Source: Steroidobacter denitrificans (GTDB lineage Bacteria > Pseudomonadota > Gammaproteobacteria > Steroidobacterales > Steroidobacteraceae). From it: a stretch of 64,000 nt of DNA. Numbering within the stretch: the stretch's first letter is position 1; each line of letters begins with the position of its first letter. The notes beneath the pieces are model-generated. The model was not told the origin of the DNA, searched no databases, and was given only the letters and a program-made list of their open reading frames with translations. This document shows positions 53,060 to 63,244 of the stretch, piece after piece. The position numbers and the translations under genes are program-made. The stretch lies in NCBI RefSeq assembly GCF_001579945.1, contig NZ_CP011971.1, positions 2,444,001 through 2,508,000 on the forward strand, read 5' to 3'.

Positions 53060-55894
53060 TCAACCGAAGCAGCGACGCTCACCCGGTCCTTCTATATTGA
53101 TCACACAACGTCCGCACAATTCCGGATGCTGCGCGCAGCTGCCCACGTCGGCCCGCTTGTGCCAGCAACGCACACATTTCGGCGCGGCGCTCGGTGCCGC
53201 TACGATCCAGACGTCATTGTCATCGCCGTCCTGTGCCGCAACGGCCTGCGCGGGACGCTGATCCGCGGCATACACGCGCGCCTCGGAGGTGATGAAAACA
53301 AAACGTAGTTCCTCGCCGAATATCTGTAAGGTCTGCAGCACCGGCGCGGTGCAGTACAGATCGACCTGCGCATCGAGCGGTGCACCGATGGCGCCCGCGT
53401 TGCGCAATTTTTCCAGTTCGCGCGCAATGGCGCCGCGCACCCGCAGCAGCGCATCCCAATCGATGGCCGGACGCTGTCCCGCCCCTTGCGGCAGCGCCGC
53501 CCAATCCGTGAAGAACACCGACTCGCTGCGTTCGCCGGCGGCTGGCGCAGGCATGAATCGCCAGATCTCCTCGGCTGTGAACGACAGAATCGGCGCCAGC
53601 CAGCGCACCAGCGCCTCGATGATCCATGACATCGCGGTCTGCGCCGAGCGGCGCGGGTGGCTGCCGGCGCCCGTCGTATACAGCCGGTCCTTGAGCACAT
53701 CCAGGTAAAAGCCGCCCAAATCGACGCTGCAGAAATTATGGAGCTTCTGATAGATCAAATGGAATTGATAGTTGCGGTAGGCCGCAGTGATTTCATCCTG
53801 CAACTGCTGAGTGCGCCACAGGGCCCAGCGATCGATCGCCACCAGTTCCTCGAGCGGCACCTGGTCGTGCGCCGGGTCAAAGCCAGTCAGGTTACCGAGC
53901 AGGAAACGCGCGGTATTGCGGATACGCCGATAGGATTCCGCGACCCGTTTCAGAATCTCATCCGAGAGACTCATCTCGTTGGCATAGTCGGTCGCGGCAA
54001 CCCACAAACGCAGGACATCCGCCCCCAGCGTCCCCACAACCTTCTGCGGCAGGATGACGTTGCCCAGCGACTTCGACATCTTGCGTCCCTTGTCATCGAT
54101 CGTGAAGCCGTGGGTGAGTACCCCACGATAGGGCGCATGACCGTGCAGCGCGCACGACACCAGCAGCGAACTATGGAACCAACCGCGATGCTGATCGGAG
54201 CCTTCCAGATACAGATCAGCGGGAAAACGGATCTCGGGACGAGTCTTGGGCACGCAGTAGTGCGACACCCCCGAATCAAACCAGACATCCATGATATCGG
54301 TGACTTTTTCATACTCCGGCGCCTCGGCACCCAGCAGTGCGACCGGATCCAGGTCGTACCAGGCATCGATGCCCTCCGCCTCGATGCGATCGGCCACGGC
54401 ATCCATCAGCTCCGCGGAGCGCGGATGCAGCTCGCCGCTGACCCGATGAGTGAACAAGGCCAGCGGTACGCCCCACATACGCTGGCGCGAAATGCACCAA
54501 TCGGGGCGATCGGCAATCATGCCCCCCAGACGGCTCTCGCCCCAGGCGGGCGTCCATTTCACCTTGCCGATCTCGCGCAAGGCCGTCTTGCGCAGACCGG
54601 CCTGCTCCATGCCGACGAACCATTGGGCGGTCGCCCGGAAGATCACCGGAGATTTGTGGCGCCAGCAATGAGGATAGCTATGACGCAGGCTTGCCTGGTG
54701 CAGCAGCGCGCCGCGCTGCTGCAATACTGCGACAACGTGAGCATTGGCGTCGAACACCCGCTCCCCCCCGAACAACGGCGTATCGGGCAGGAAACGCCCG
54801 TCGCTGCCGACCGGATTGTCGATCGTCAGCTTGTATTTCCGGCCTACGACATAGTCTTCCTGACCGTGTCCGGGCGCGGTGTGCACCAGGCCCGTGCCCG
54901 CATCCAGCGTAACGTGATCCCCGAGGATCACCGGCACCCTGCGCTCATAAAAGGGATGCGACAGCAGCAAGCCTTCCAGCGCCTCGCCCGTCGTCTCGCC
55001 TATCCCCTCGGCCTTGCCGGAGGCATCCTCGATGCCGGCCCGCTCCAGGACCTTCGGCGCCAGTTCGCTCGCCAGTATCAGCAGTTCTATGCCGGTGTGG
55101 ATCAAACGGTAGCGAATGCTCGGCCCCACGGCGACCGCTTGATTCGCCGGCAAGGTCCAGGGTGTGGTGGTCCAGATCACCACGCTGGCCGGCACGTCCG
55201 GCACGCTGGCCAGAGCGAAGCGCCGGGCCAGCTCGGCCGGGTCCACGATCGCGAAGCGCACGTCAACAGCGGGCGAAGTACGTTCCTCGTACTCGACCTC
55301 CGCCTCGGCAAGCGCCGAACGGCAGTCCAGGCACCAGTGCACTGGCTTCAAACCCTTATAGATGTGGCCATTGCGCAGGATCTGTGCCACCGCGCGCAAC
55401 TGGTCGGCTTCGTAGCGCCGATCCAGTGTGAGATAGGGACGCTCCCAATCGCCCATCACGCCCAGGCGCTTGAAGTCCTTGCGCTGTGCGTCGATCTGCT
55501 CCAATGCATATTCGCGGCAGGCTTGGCGAAAGGCCCGCGGCTCGAGCATTTTGACCGCCTTGCCGTGCGCCTTCTCGATCTGATGCTCGATCGGCAGCCC
55601 ATGACAATCCCAACCGGGTACGTAGGGAGCATCGAAGCCGTCCAGGCCGCGGGATTTGACGATCACATCCTTGAGAATCTTGTTGATCGCATGACCGAGG
55701 TGTATCGCACCATTGGCATAGGGGGGGCCGTCGGCCAGAATAAACGTCGGGCGGCCGCGCGCCACGTCGCGCAGTTTTGCGTAGATGCGCTGCTCTTCCC
55801 ACCATTTCTGGATTTCGGGCTCGCGGCGGGCGAGATCGGCCTTCATGGGAAAGCCGGTCTTCGGCAGGTTGATCGTGCCCTTGTAATCGCTCAT
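53060..55894 (-). CDS. ileS: Isoleucyl-tRNA synthetase
   Basis: A 944-residue class I synthetase. The HIGH motif appears as [16 protein letters not shown] near residue 60 and KMSKS as [12 protein letters not shown] near 603. The editing domain has [15 protein letters not shown]. The C-terminal zinc knuckle is [14 protein letters not shown] and CGRCV, the E. coli-like form. It charges tRNA-Ile. It follows ribF by 20 bases and precedes lspA in the operon. Confidence 0.96.
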   Translation of the reverse strand: MSDYKGTINLPKTGFPMKADLARREPEIQKWWEEQRIYAKLRDVARGRPTFILADGPPYANGAIHLGHAINKILKDVIVKSRGLDGFDAPYVPGWDCHGLPIEHQIEKAHGKAVKMLEPRAFRQACREYALEQIDAQRKDFKRLGVMGDWERPYLTLDRRYEADQLRAVAQILRNGHIYKGLKPVHWCLDCRSALAEAEVEYEERTSPAVDVRFAIVDPAELARRFALASVPDVPASVVIWTTTPWTLPANQAVAVGPSIRYRLIHTGIELLILASELAPKVLERAGIEDASGKAEGIGETTGEALEGLLLSHPFYERRVPVILGDHVTLDAGTGLVHTAPGHGQEDYVVGRKYKLTIDNPVGSDGRFLPDTPLFGGERVFDANAHVVAVLQQRGALLHQASLRHSYPHCWRHKSPVIFRATAQWFVGMEQAGLRKTALREIGKVKWTPAWGESRLGGMIADRPDWCISRQRMWGVPLALFTHRVSGELHPRSAELMDAVADRIEAEGIDAWYDLDPVALLGAEAPEYEKVTDIMDVWFDSGVSHYCVPKTRPEIRFPADLYLEGSDQHRGWFHSSLLVSCALHGHAPYRGVLTHGFTIDDKGRKMSKSLGNVILPQKVVGTLGADVLRLWVAATDYANEMSLSDEILKRVAESYRRIRNTARFLLGNLTGFDPAHDQVPLEELVAIDRWALWRTQQLQDEITAAYRNYQFHLIYQKLHNFCSVDLGGFYLDVLKDRLYTTGAGSHPRRSAQTAMSWIIEALVRWLAPILSFTAEEIWRFMPAPAAGERSESVFFTDWAALPQGAGQRPAIDWDALLRVRGAIARELEKLRNAGAIGAPLDAQVDLYCTAPVLQTLQIFGEELRFVFITSEARVYAADQRPAQAVAAQDGDDNDVWIVAAPSAAPKCVRCWHKRADVGSCAQHPELCGRCVINIEGPGERRCFG

Positions 55895-55914
55895 GCGTGC
55901 TCAGCCATCGTCAT

Positions 55915-56850
55915 TCATGTCATCGTCTCGCGCGCCAGGATCTCGCGCGCCTGTGCGGCATCGCGATGCATCTGTTCGACCAGCGCGCCGATATCCGGGA
56001 ACCACTTTTCATCGCGCAGGCGGGCAATGAAATCAACGTGCAGGGTACGTCGATACAGGTCGCCGTCGAAATCAAAGATATGCGCCTCCAGCAACAGTTC
56101 CTTGCCATTCACGACCGGGCGGGTGCCGAGGCTGGCCACGCCAGGCGCATCATGCAAACCGGCGCCCGATACGCGGATCGCGAACACCCCCGCCAGCGGT
56201 GTCGCACGCCGCAGGGGCAACAGGTTCGCAGTGGGGAAACCCAGCCGTCGGCCGAGTTTCGCGCCCTGCACGACCTTGCCCGTCATGCGATAGGGCCGGC
56301 CCAGCAATCGGGTCGCACTCGCCATGTCGCCGGCCTCCAGGGCCAAACGGATACGCGTACTGCTGACACGCTCCCCCCCGATCTCGAACGGCGGCACTTG
56401 CGTGACCTCGAATCCAGCCGTCGGTCCGAGTGCCAGCAATGTGCCGATATTGCCGGTCAAGGCACGGCCGAAGCTGAAGTCATGGCCCACGACCAACTCC
56501 CGCGCTCCCAAAGCCCGTACCAGCACTTCTTCCACGAACACTTCCGCTGGTAGATTACGGATCTGCTTGAAGCGCAGGCAGACGAAACGCTCGACGCCGT
56601 AATGGCACAGTGCATCCACTTTTTCGCGAAAGCGGGTCAAACGCGCGGGCGGGGCGTCGCGCGCGAAAAATTCACGCGGGAGCGGCTCGAAGGATAGTAC
56701 CACTGCCGGCAGACGATGCGCCGCGGCGCGCTCGCGCAACACCCGGATCATCTCCTGGTGACCAAGATGAATACCGTCGAAGGCGCCGATCGTCAGCACG
56801 CAACCGCGGTGCCGATCATGCAGACTGTACAGGCCGCGAATGAGTTCCAT
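55915..56850 (-). CDS. ribF: Bifunctional riboflavin kinase / FAD synthetase
   Basis: A 311-residue two-domain enzyme making FMN and FAD. The N-terminal adenylyltransferase domain has LTIGAFDGIHLGHQEMI (nucleotidyltransferase GxxHxGH) and VVGHDFSFGRALTG. The C-terminal kinase has GRPYRMTGKVVQGAKLGRRLGFPTAN and LLLEAHIFDFDGDLYRR. Length and order match the family. It lies between murJ (85 bases) and ileS (20 bases). Confidence 0.95.
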   Translation of the reverse strand: MELIRGLYSLHDRHRGCVLTIGAFDGIHLGHQEMIRVLRERAAAHRLPAVVLSFEPLPREFFARDAPPARLTRFREKVDALCHYGVERFVCLRFKQIRNLPAEVFVEEVLVRALGARELVVGHDFSFGRALTGNIGTLLALGPTAGFEVTQVPPFEIGGERVSSTRIRLALEAGDMASATRLLGRPYRMTGKVVQGAKLGRRLGFPTANLLPLRRATPLAGVFAIRVSGAGLHDAPGVASLGTRPVVNGKELLLEAHIFDFDGDLYRRTLHVDFIARLRDEKWFPDIGALVEQMHRDAAQAREILARETMT

Positions 56851-56934
56851 CGTGGCCTCGCACTCTCGCCCACCGGAAAAACGGCATTATATTATAGGAA
56901 CGCCGCCGCCGGCCCGATTGCTTTCGTCATCGGT

Positions 56935-58521
56935 TCAGCCTGCCGCCGCCGGCACCTGCAGACGGAACTGCCGCGGACGTACGCCCAACAGCCACAGGAT
57001 GCCGAAATACGCACCCGCGCCGCCGGCCACCAGGGCGGTGAGCCAGACGACGCGATGCGTCCTAGGCGCATCCAGCCAGTCGGTGACGCCCCCGCCGAAC
57101 CATAGCAGCAGCGCCGCCATCACCATGCTGGCAATGAATATGCGTAGCAACAGCAGGCCGCCCAGGGACTGTCCGGGACGCAGGATCTGCCGGCGCACCA
57201 GGCCGGTGTACAGCAGCGCAGCATTCAGCAGCGCGCCGACGCCGTTGGTCAGGGCCAGCAGGGCATGCGCGCCCGGAGACTTCAGCAGCCCCATCAGCCA
57301 CAGCCCCAGGACCACGATCACATTCAAAGCCATCGTCAGACCCAGCGCCCGCATCGCGACGCGCACCGGACCGCGGGTATCCTGGCGGGCGTAGTAGCCG
57401 GTCGCCAACACCTTGATCAGGCTCCAGCCCAGCAACGCAAAGGAAAAAGCCATCAGCGCCAGGCGGGTCATTTCCACGTCGACAGGAGTGAACTTCCCAT
57501 GGTGGTACAGCACGACGGTCAACGGCCCGGCGAGCACAAACAATGCCACGGAGGCCGGAATCACGATCAGGCAGACCAACCGCACCGCCCAGGCCAAGGT
57601 TGCGGAGAACTCATCGGAACTGCGCAGCGCATGCTGAGCCGACAGGCTGGGCAGGATCACCGTGGCCAGCGCGATGCTGAACACGCCCAGCGGAAACTCG
57701 ACCAGCCGGTCGGCGAAATATAGCCACGTCATGCTGCCGTCGGCCAGCAGCGAGGCAATACCGGTACTGACCATGACGCTGAGTTGGCCCATCGAGGAGC
57801 CGATGATGGCGGGTCCCATCAATACGGCGATACGGCGTACTGCCTCGTGCTGCGGGTTCCAGCGCGGCAGGCGCAACACGCCCAGGCGCAGCAGGGCGGG
57901 AATCTGGATCGCCACCTGCAATATGCCGCCCACGAAGACACCGACGGCAAGCGCCACCACGGGCTGCTCGAAGTAGGGCGAAACCCAGGCGGCAAATACG
58001 ATCATGACCAGGTTGAGCACCACCGAGGAGAACGCGGGCAGTGCGAATCTGCCGTAGCTGTTGAGTACCCCCCCGGCCAGGGCCGTGAGTGAAACGAACA
58101 GCAGGTAGGGAAACGTCCAGCGCAGCATTTCCACGGCCAGCGCATACTGGCCCTCCCCCTTGGCCAGGAAGCCGGGAGCGCAAATCAGCACCACGAGGGG
58201 TGCGGCCAGGACGCCGATGATCGAGATCAGGGCCAGGACGGCACCCAAGGTACCGGCGACCGAATCGACCAGGCCGCGCACCTCCTCGAGACTGCGCTGG
58301 CTGCGATATTCGGCCACCACGGGCACGAAGGCCTGCGAGAAGGCGCCTTCCGCGAACAGGCGGCGCAACAGGTTGGGAATCTGGTTCGCAAGGACGAAAA
58401 CCTCCATCGCCACTGCCGGCACAAAGGCGGCGTACACGACATCCCGTGCCAACCCGGTAATCCGGGACAGCAGGGTCGTGATTCCAACGATGGCGGTACT
58501 GCGAAAAAAGCCGCGAGTCAT
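56935..58521 (-). CDS. murJ: Lipid II flippase MurJ
   Basis: A 528-residue MOP-superfamily protein with about 14 transmembrane helices that flips lipid II across the inner membrane. The conserved start STAIVGITTLLSRITGLARD is followed by RRLFAEGAFSQAFVPV. Arg residues lining the central cavity are present in those two blocks. It is transcribed divergently from rpsT with 190 bases between, the arrangement seen in many Gammaproteobacteria. Confidence 0.94.
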   Translation of the reverse strand: MTRGFFRSTAIVGITTLLSRITGLARDVVYAAFVPAVAMEVFVLANQIPNLLRRLFAEGAFSQAFVPVVAEYRSQRSLEEVRGLVDSVAGTLGAVLALISIIGVLAAPLVVLICAPGFLAKGEGQYALAVEMLRWTFPYLLFVSLTALAGGVLNSYGRFALPAFSSVVLNLVMIVFAAWVSPYFEQPVVALAVGVFVGGILQVAIQIPALLRLGVLRLPRWNPQHEAVRRIAVLMGPAIIGSSMGQLSVMVSTGIASLLADGSMTWLYFADRLVEFPLGVFSIALATVILPSLSAQHALRSSDEFSATLAWAVRLVCLIVIPASVALFVLAGPLTVVLYHHGKFTPVDVEMTRLALMAFSFALLGWSLIKVLATGYYARQDTRGPVRVAMRALGLTMALNVIVVLGLWLMGLLKSPGAHALLALTNGVGALLNAALLYTGLVRRQILRPGQSLGGLLLLRIFIASMVMAALLLWFGGGVTDWLDAPRTHRVVWLTALVAGGAGAYFGILWLLGVRPRQFRLQVPAAAG

Positions 58522-58712
58522 AGGGATCCGGCATCATTTCGCATGGCGGGGCCGTAGTTACAGATTTTCATGGCGGCCATACTGAAGTCATGACGTGGAT
58601 TATCCATGAACATCGCTCCAGTATTCGATGCCTATAGCGATCCTGACCGTACCTCTTGCCTTACCGTGCCTATAGGGGCAGAATTCGTGTTCCATTTTTG
58701 GAACCTCGATCC

Positions 58713-58985
58713 GTGGCCAATATCAAGTCATCAGAAAAGCGAGCTCGCCAGACGGTCAAGCGCCGCGCCCATAACATGGCTGCCCGCTCGAAGCTGCGCA
58801 CCGCCATCAAGAGTGTCGTGAATGCCGTCGCCCTGGGCGATAAGGATGCTGCAGCGGCCAATCTCAAGGTAGCCGGTCCGATCATCGATTCGGCCGTGAA
58901 CAAGGGGCTCATCCATCGCAACAAGGCATCCCGGCACAAGAGTCAGTTGAATGCGCGCGTGAAGGAATTGAGCCAGGCAGGCTGA
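58713..58985 (+). CDS. rpsT: 30S ribosomal protein S20
   Basis: A 90-residue, Lys/Arg/Ala-rich helical protein with the canonical start ANIKSSEKRARQTVKRRAHN and NKGLIHRNKASRHKSQLN near the C-terminus. The start is a GTG at 58713; weak starts are usual for rpsT, where S20 controls its own translation. The frame upstream has no family similarity. A strong terminator follows. Confidence 0.96.
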   Translation: MANIKSSEKRARQTVKRRAHNMAARSKLRTAIKSVVNAVALGDKDAAAANLKVAGPIIDSAVNKGLIHRNKASRHKSQLNARVKELSQAG

Positions 58986-59034
58986 ACCTCACACCGGCTT
59001 CCGGCCGCCGGGACGGTGGCTTTCGAAGAAGCTC

Positions 59035-59062
59035 AAAAGCCGGGTAATACCCGGCTTTTTTG
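59035..59062 (+). terminator. Intrinsic terminator after rpsT
   Basis: A 10-base stem AAAAGCCGGG/CCCGGCTTTT with loop TAATA and a run of six Ts, about 50 bases after the rpsT stop. Confidence 0.92.
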
Positions 59063-59142
59063 TTTCTACGAATCTGCTGAGACGGCATGGATCAATGCCG
59101 AGGCCGGCGCGCCGAATCGGCATTCAGGCATTTTCACCCTAT

Positions 59143-60213
59143 TCACCACTGCAGGCTACGCCGTACCTCGTCCTGGGACGGCGGCTGCTCCTGCGGCTCG
59201 CGCCGAATGTCCTCCAGGCGATTCATGAGCGCCTGGCACAGGGCCTCCGTGCCTCGATGCGCCAGCCCCGAAATCCGATACACCGGCCCCTTCCAGCGCA
59301 GGCGGCGGACGATGTCTTTACAGCGCCGCTCGGCCTCCTCAGGCGCCAGCAAATCCACCTTGTTCAGCACCAGCCAGCGCTCCTTGGCAGCCAGATCGGG
59401 ACTGAATTTCTTTAATTCCCGGACAATCGATCGCGCATCCCGGACCGGATCGGCCTGCGGATCGGGAGGTGCGATGTCGACCAGATGCAGCAATATCCGG
59501 GTACGCTGCAGATGCTTCAAAAAGCGGATACCCAAGCCGGCACCCTCGGCCGCGCCTTCGATCAATCCCGGAATATCGGCCATGACGAAACTGCGATGAA
59601 TCCCCACGGAGACGACACCGAGATTGGGATACAGGGTGGTGAAGGGATAATCGGCAACTTTCGGCTTCGCTGCCGATACGCTACGAATCAACGTTGATTT
59701 ACCCGCATTCGGCAGACCCAGCAGGCCAACGTCCGCCAAGACACGCAATTCCAGGCGTAGCTCCCGCTGCTCTCCGGGCAATCCGGGCATGGCCTTGCGG
59801 GGGGTGCGATTCGTGCTGCTCTTGAAACGAACATTGCCCCAACCGCCCTTGCCACCTTTCGCCACCAGCAGGCGATCACCGGGCTGCAGCACATCGCCGA
59901 GTTGTTCTCCGGTATCGATGTCGATCACCACCGTACCGATGGGAACGGGAATATCCAGATCCTTGCCGCCGGCTCCGGTACGCTCCTGGCCTGCGCCGGG
60001 TGTGCCGTTTTGTCCTTTGAAACTGCGGTGGTAGCGAAAATCCGCCAGCGTGTTGATGCCGGACGTGCCCACCAGGTACACGTCCGCCCCTTTGCCGCCG
60101 TCGCCACCATCCGGACCGCCGAAGGGAATGAATTTCTCACGGCGAAAGCTAGCCGCGCCACGTCCGCCGTGACCGGCCTGGATCCTGATCTGTGCTTCGT
60201 CGACGAATTTCAT
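59143..60213 (-). CDS. obgE: GTPase ObgE/CgtA
   Basis: A 356-residue Obg GTPase. The glycine-rich Obg fold takes up residues 1-160 ([31 protein letters not shown]). The G domain has the P-loop [11 protein letters not shown], the G3 element DIPGLIEGA and G4 NKVDLL. It acts in 50S ribosome assembly and stress response. It follows rpmA on the same strand, the usual rplU-rpmA-obgE order, but a hairpin terminator lies between. Confidence 0.95.
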   Translation of the reverse strand: MKFVDEAQIRIQAGHGGRGAASFRREKFIPFGGPDGGDGGKGADVYLVGTSGINTLADFRYHRSFKGQNGTPGAGQERTGAGGKDLDIPVPIGTVVIDIDTGEQLGDVLQPGDRLLVAKGGKGGWGNVRFKSSTNRTPRKAMPGLPGEQRELRLELRVLADVGLLGLPNAGKSTLIRSVSAAKPKVADYPFTTLYPNLGVVSVGIHRSFVMADIPGLIEGAAEGAGLGIRFLKHLQRTRILLHLVDIAPPDPQADPVRDARSIVRELKKFSPDLAAKERWLVLNKVDLLAPEEAERRCKDIVRRLRWKGPVYRISGLAHRGTEALCQALMNRLEDIRREPQEQPPSQDEVRRSLQW

Positions 60214-60236
60214 GGCATGGCAGGGCCTTGCTGACG

Positions 60237-60264
60237 AAAAAGCCCCGGACTGGCCGGGGCTTTT
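60237..60264 (-). terminator. Terminator between rpmA and obgE
   Basis: A 10-base stem (AAAGCCCCGG/CCGGGGCTTT) with a 5-base loop and T-runs on both strands. On the minus strand it ends rplU-rpmA transcripts with GCTTTTTC, allowing lower expression of obgE than of the ribosomal genes. Confidence 0.8.
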
Positions 60265-60290
60265 GGGATGACCTGCGTCCGATCGCGAAC

Positions 60291-60548
60291 TTATTCGGGC
60301 ACGATGCTCACGTAGGTACGCTGCTCGAGACCCTTCTTGCGGAACTGAACCCGGCCCGGCGCCGTCGCGAACAGGGTGTAGTCCGTACCCACGCCGACAT
60401 TGTCGCCGGCATGGTACTGGGTACCGCGCTGGCGTACCAGGATGTTACCGGCCAGCACCTGCTGTCCGCCGAACTTCTTGACACCCAGCCGCTTGGACTG
60501 TGAATCGCGGCCGTTCTTGGTACTGCCGCCTGCCTTTTTATGTGCCAT
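60291..60548 (-). CDS. rpmA: 50S ribosomal protein L27
   Basis: An 85-residue protein beginning [20 protein letters not shown], the classical L27 N-terminus that reaches the peptidyl transferase centre, followed by [17 protein letters not shown]. Length is standard. It lies 79 bases after rplU. Confidence 0.97.
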   Translation of the reverse strand: MAHKKAGGSTKNGRDSQSKRLGVKKFGGQQVLAGNILVRQRGTQYHAGDNVGVGTDYTLFATAPGRVQFRKKGLEQRTYVSIVPE

Positions 60549-60627
60549 GACACAACTCTCTAAAAATAGATTTCGATATGCCGAGCGTACAAGCCTTTCC
60601 AGGCGTCGGCAGTTTCCAGGCGTCAGC

Positions 60628-60942
60628 TCAGGCGCCGACGATGCTCGTGATTTTCACTTCCGTGTAGGGCTGGCGGTGATTGCCCTGGCGCAGATAATGT
60701 TTGCGTCGGCGAAACTTCACGATCCGCACCTTGTCGCCCTTGCCATGACCCTGCACCGTGGCCACGACCTTACCGCCGTCGAGAAACGGGGTGCCGACCT
60801 TGATCTGCTCACCCTGCCCCACCAGTAGTACCTGGTCGAACTCGATATCGGCGCCAGCCTCGGTCTCGAGCTTTTCGATTCGCAGAACCGAGCCTTCGCT
60901 GACGCGATATTGCTTTCCACCCGTGGTGATTACGGCGTACAT
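60628..60942 (-). CDS. rplU: 50S ribosomal protein L21
   Basis: A 104-residue protein starting [17 protein letters not shown] and containing [20 protein letters not shown], both diagnostic of L21. The ATG at 60942 is chosen over one eight codons upstream because it matches the family N-terminus. It is divergent from ispB with 156 bases between. Confidence 0.97.
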   Translation of the reverse strand: MYAVITTGGKQYRVSEGSVLRIEKLETEAGADIEFDQVLLVGQGEQIKVGTPFLDGGKVVATVQGHGKGDKVRIVKFRRRKHYLRQGNHRQPYTEVKITSIVGA

Positions 60943-61098
60943 GATCTTGAGGGAACTCCAGCGCACCGGGAGCCCCCGGCGAATAAAGGGCGTAAAGTTT
61001 ACGGATTAGGCTGGCGCGGGGCAAGAGCAGACATATAAGTCCGCCCGACGGCAGTCTTTCCGCTACCATGCGCCGTCCGAATTTCCCCATTAGCATAC

Positions 61099-62064
61099 AT
61101 GAGCTTCGAGTCCATCAAAGCCCTGGTCGAAAACGATCTCCGACAGGTCGATCAGGTCATCAGAGACCGGCTGGCCAGCGACGTGGTGCTGATCAACCAG
61201 GTCGCGGAGTACATCATCGGCAGCGGCGGCAAGCGGCTGCGGCCGCTGGTCGTGCTGGTGGCTGCGAAAGCCTGCGGCTGCGAGGGTATGCGCCACGCTG
61301 AAGCGGCTGCCATCATCGAATTCATCCATACCGCCACGCTGCTGCACGATGACGTCGTGGACGGCTCCACGCTGCGGCGCGGCCGAGATACCGCGAACGA
61401 GATCTGGGGCAACGAGGCCAGCGTCCTGGTCGGCGATTATGTCTACTCACGGTCTTTCGAAATGATGGTCGCCCTGGGTGACATGCGCATCATGGACGTC
61501 ATGGCCAGCGCCACAAACCAGATCGCGGAAGGCGAAGTCCTGCAGCTCATGAATACACATGACCCGACCACCACGGAAGAGCGCTACTTCGAGGTCATCT
61601 ACCGCAAGACGGCCAAATTGTTCGAGGCAGGTTCCCAGGTCGCCGCCCTGCTTGCCGGCGCTCCGCCTTCCCTGGAAGCGGCCATGGCCGCCTACGGCAA
61701 GCACCTGGGTATCGCCTTCCAACTGGTCGACGACGTGCTCGACTACTCCGGTTCAGATCGGTTGGGCAAGAACGTCGGCGACGATCTTGCCGAAGGCAAG
61801 CCCACCCTCCCCCTCATTCATGCACTGCGTCATGGACTGCCGGAGCAGCGCGAAATCATCCGGAAGAGCATCGAGCAAGGCAGCGCCACCGAACTGGCCC
61901 GGATCACCAAGGCGATTGAATCGACCGGAGGCCTTGCGTACACCGCGCGCCTTGCGCGGCGAGAGGCCGCTCTTGCCATCGAGGCGCTCGCCGAACTTCC
62001 CGCATCGGCTTACAAGCAGGCCTTGCGTGAGTTGGCGGATTTCGCGGTCGAGCGTACTTATTAG
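61099..62064 (+). CDS. ispB: Octaprenyl diphosphate synthase (long-chain polyprenyl synthase)
   Basis: A 321-residue trans-polyprenyl synthase making the quinone side chain. The two Asp-rich motifs are LLHDDVVDGSTLRRG near residue 82 and LVDDVLDYSG near 210; SGGKRLRPLV is also present. Length and the divergent position beside rplU match ispB of Gammaproteobacteria. Chain length (eight or other) cannot be proven from sequence. Confidence 0.94.
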   Translation: MSFESIKALVENDLRQVDQVIRDRLASDVVLINQVAEYIIGSGGKRLRPLVVLVAAKACGCEGMRHAEAAAIIEFIHTATLLHDDVVDGSTLRRGRDTANEIWGNEASVLVGDYVYSRSFEMMVALGDMRIMDVMASATNQIAEGEVLQLMNTHDPTTTEERYFEVIYRKTAKLFEAGSQVAALLAGAPPSLEAAMAAYGKHLGIAFQLVDDVLDYSGSDRLGKNVGDDLAEGKPTLPLIHALRHGLPEQREIIRKSIEQGSATELARITKAIESTGGLAYTARLARREAALAIEALAELPASAYKQALRELADFAVERTY

Positions 62065-62259
62065 TGAGTCGCCGGCCGGCCCGGCGTACCCAGGCCAGAG
62101 CCACTGGTCCATCTTGCCACCGCTCTTAACGTCGGCGAGATCGAATTCGGGATGTGGCTCAGCCTGTCGCTCTATCTCCAGCACCGGAGCACGCACCCCG
62201 GAGAATAGCGCTCGAGAACGCTGCGCATGAACCGTTGCGATGGAGCTTGTCACTGCTGA

Positions 62260-62535
62260 CTCAGGTATCCCATCCCCATCGTCATCCCGGCCCCCATGGC
62301 GGTAAGCCGGCAGAATCAGGGTCGCGGCATCGGCACAGGGCTACTGCAGGACGCGATCCGCCGCACCCTAATCGTCGCCGAACAGGCTGGTATCCGGGCA
62401 CTGTTGACGCACCCGATTGATGAAGAAGCCTCGCGCTTCTACCTACGTTTCGGTTTCGAAGCGTCACCCGCCCGCGAACAGCAATTGCTGTTGCTGCTCA
62501 AGGATGCGCGTCGGCATAGCCGTGAGCTTCGGTGA
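62260..62535 (+). pseudogene. GNAT acetyltransferase toxin (TacT-like), C-terminal remnant
   Basis: The frame is blocked by a TGA at 62257. From there it reads LRYPIPIVIPAPMAVSRQ, then the acetyl-CoA site NQGRGIGTGLLQDAIRRT, then GIRALLTHPIDEEASRFYLR and FGFEASP. These are the C-terminal half of a GNAT toxin of the TacA-TacT class. The catalytic N-terminal half is missing, and no antitoxin gene is beside it. Some upstream sequence in another frame (around 62154-62240) may be decayed N-terminal coding. An ATG at 62296 could still yield a 79-residue fragment, unlikely to be active. Confidence 0.7.
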
Positions 62536-62621
62536 CGATGACCTAAAGCACCGGACGCCGAACCTCCATCCATCTCGGATTGCCATGGCAAAGGGTTTTG
62601 TGCCCGGTTAGGACCGTGAGT

Positions 62622-62698
<77 letters not shown>

Positions 62699-62817
62699 AA
62701 ACATCCATGCATGCCTGCGTGGATCTCACGTCGCGATGTCAGGCGGGGACAGGTCGGGAAACCTGCCCACATCGCACCGCTCTGACGGTCGCAGGACCGG
62801 CCAGCGCGGGGCCGCGT

Positions 62818-62846
62818 AGTGTACGGGATGAGTTGGGCCGGTTCAA
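62818..62846 (-). promoter_or_regulatory. Sigma-70 promoter of tRNA-Pro
   Basis: On the minus strand TTGAAC (62846-62841), a 17-base spacer and TACACT (62823-62818), a near-consensus promoter about 110 bases upstream of the tRNA 5' end, giving a long 5' leader to be processed. Confidence 0.75.
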
Positions 62847-62940
62847 TTAAATTGCGCCGCGATACACCTCTCCAATCGGGTCCGCCTACACTCGTCCTTG
62901 GGATACCGTTCACCGATGGAGTTCGAGCAGGCCCGCAGCC

Positions 62941-63012
62941 AACCAACGGGTGTCCACTTTTTCGTTGGAGCTCTCGCCGTGAAGCGGTATCGGCTTGAAT
63001 GAATCGCTAGGC
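62941..63012 (-). mobile_element. attC-like recombination site (integron cassette half)
   Basis: On the minus strand GCCTAGC, then GATTCATTCAAGCCGA, then TACCGCTTCACGGC closely follows the 5' half of classic integron attC sites (R'' box RYYYAAC with one mismatch, the L'' segment CAAGCCGA, then a CCGCTTC-type hairpin top). The 3' half is diverged: an inverted pair CCAACG/CGTTGG encloses GTGGACACC, and GTTGGTT at 62947-62941 is only a poor R' match. It lies directly at the end of a small decayed ORF, with the TAG stop inside the R'' box as in real cassettes. Confidence 0.55.
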
Positions 63013-63210
63013 GCGTCCACACTTGTAGGCCCAATAGTCATGAACTCTATTGAACTCGGATATCCAGCAGACCAGCGAATCCTTAGTGTCCTTACCCAGT
63101 GACTTAGCTAGCTCGAAGAAGCTTGGCCCTACAGTGACGTCTCGCCACCGATGTTACTGAAGATGCGATGCAATCTGGATTCAGTTCAACCGGCGGTTAG
63201 TAGTCTTCAT
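63007..63210 (-). pseudogene. Decayed small cassette-type ORF
   Basis: Behind the site AAAGGA an ATG at 63210 starts a frame that runs 67 codons to a TAG at 63007-63009 but is broken by TGA at codon 10 and TAA at codon 19. The C-terminal 48 residues, including GPSFFELAKSLGKDTKD and NRVHDYWAYKCGRA, look like real protein but match no family I know. Base composition is lower in GC than the neighbouring genes. Its stop lies inside the attC-like R'' box, so I read it as a lost integron cassette gene. Confidence 0.4.
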
Positions 63211-63244
63211 CTGTCCTTTTTCTCTTCGATAGCGCAGTCGATCA

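Noticed and set aside
62918-63004. 28-codon plus-strand ORF across the attC-like site
   Set aside because: No ribosome site and no similarity; the sequence is better explained by the attC-like element on the other strand.
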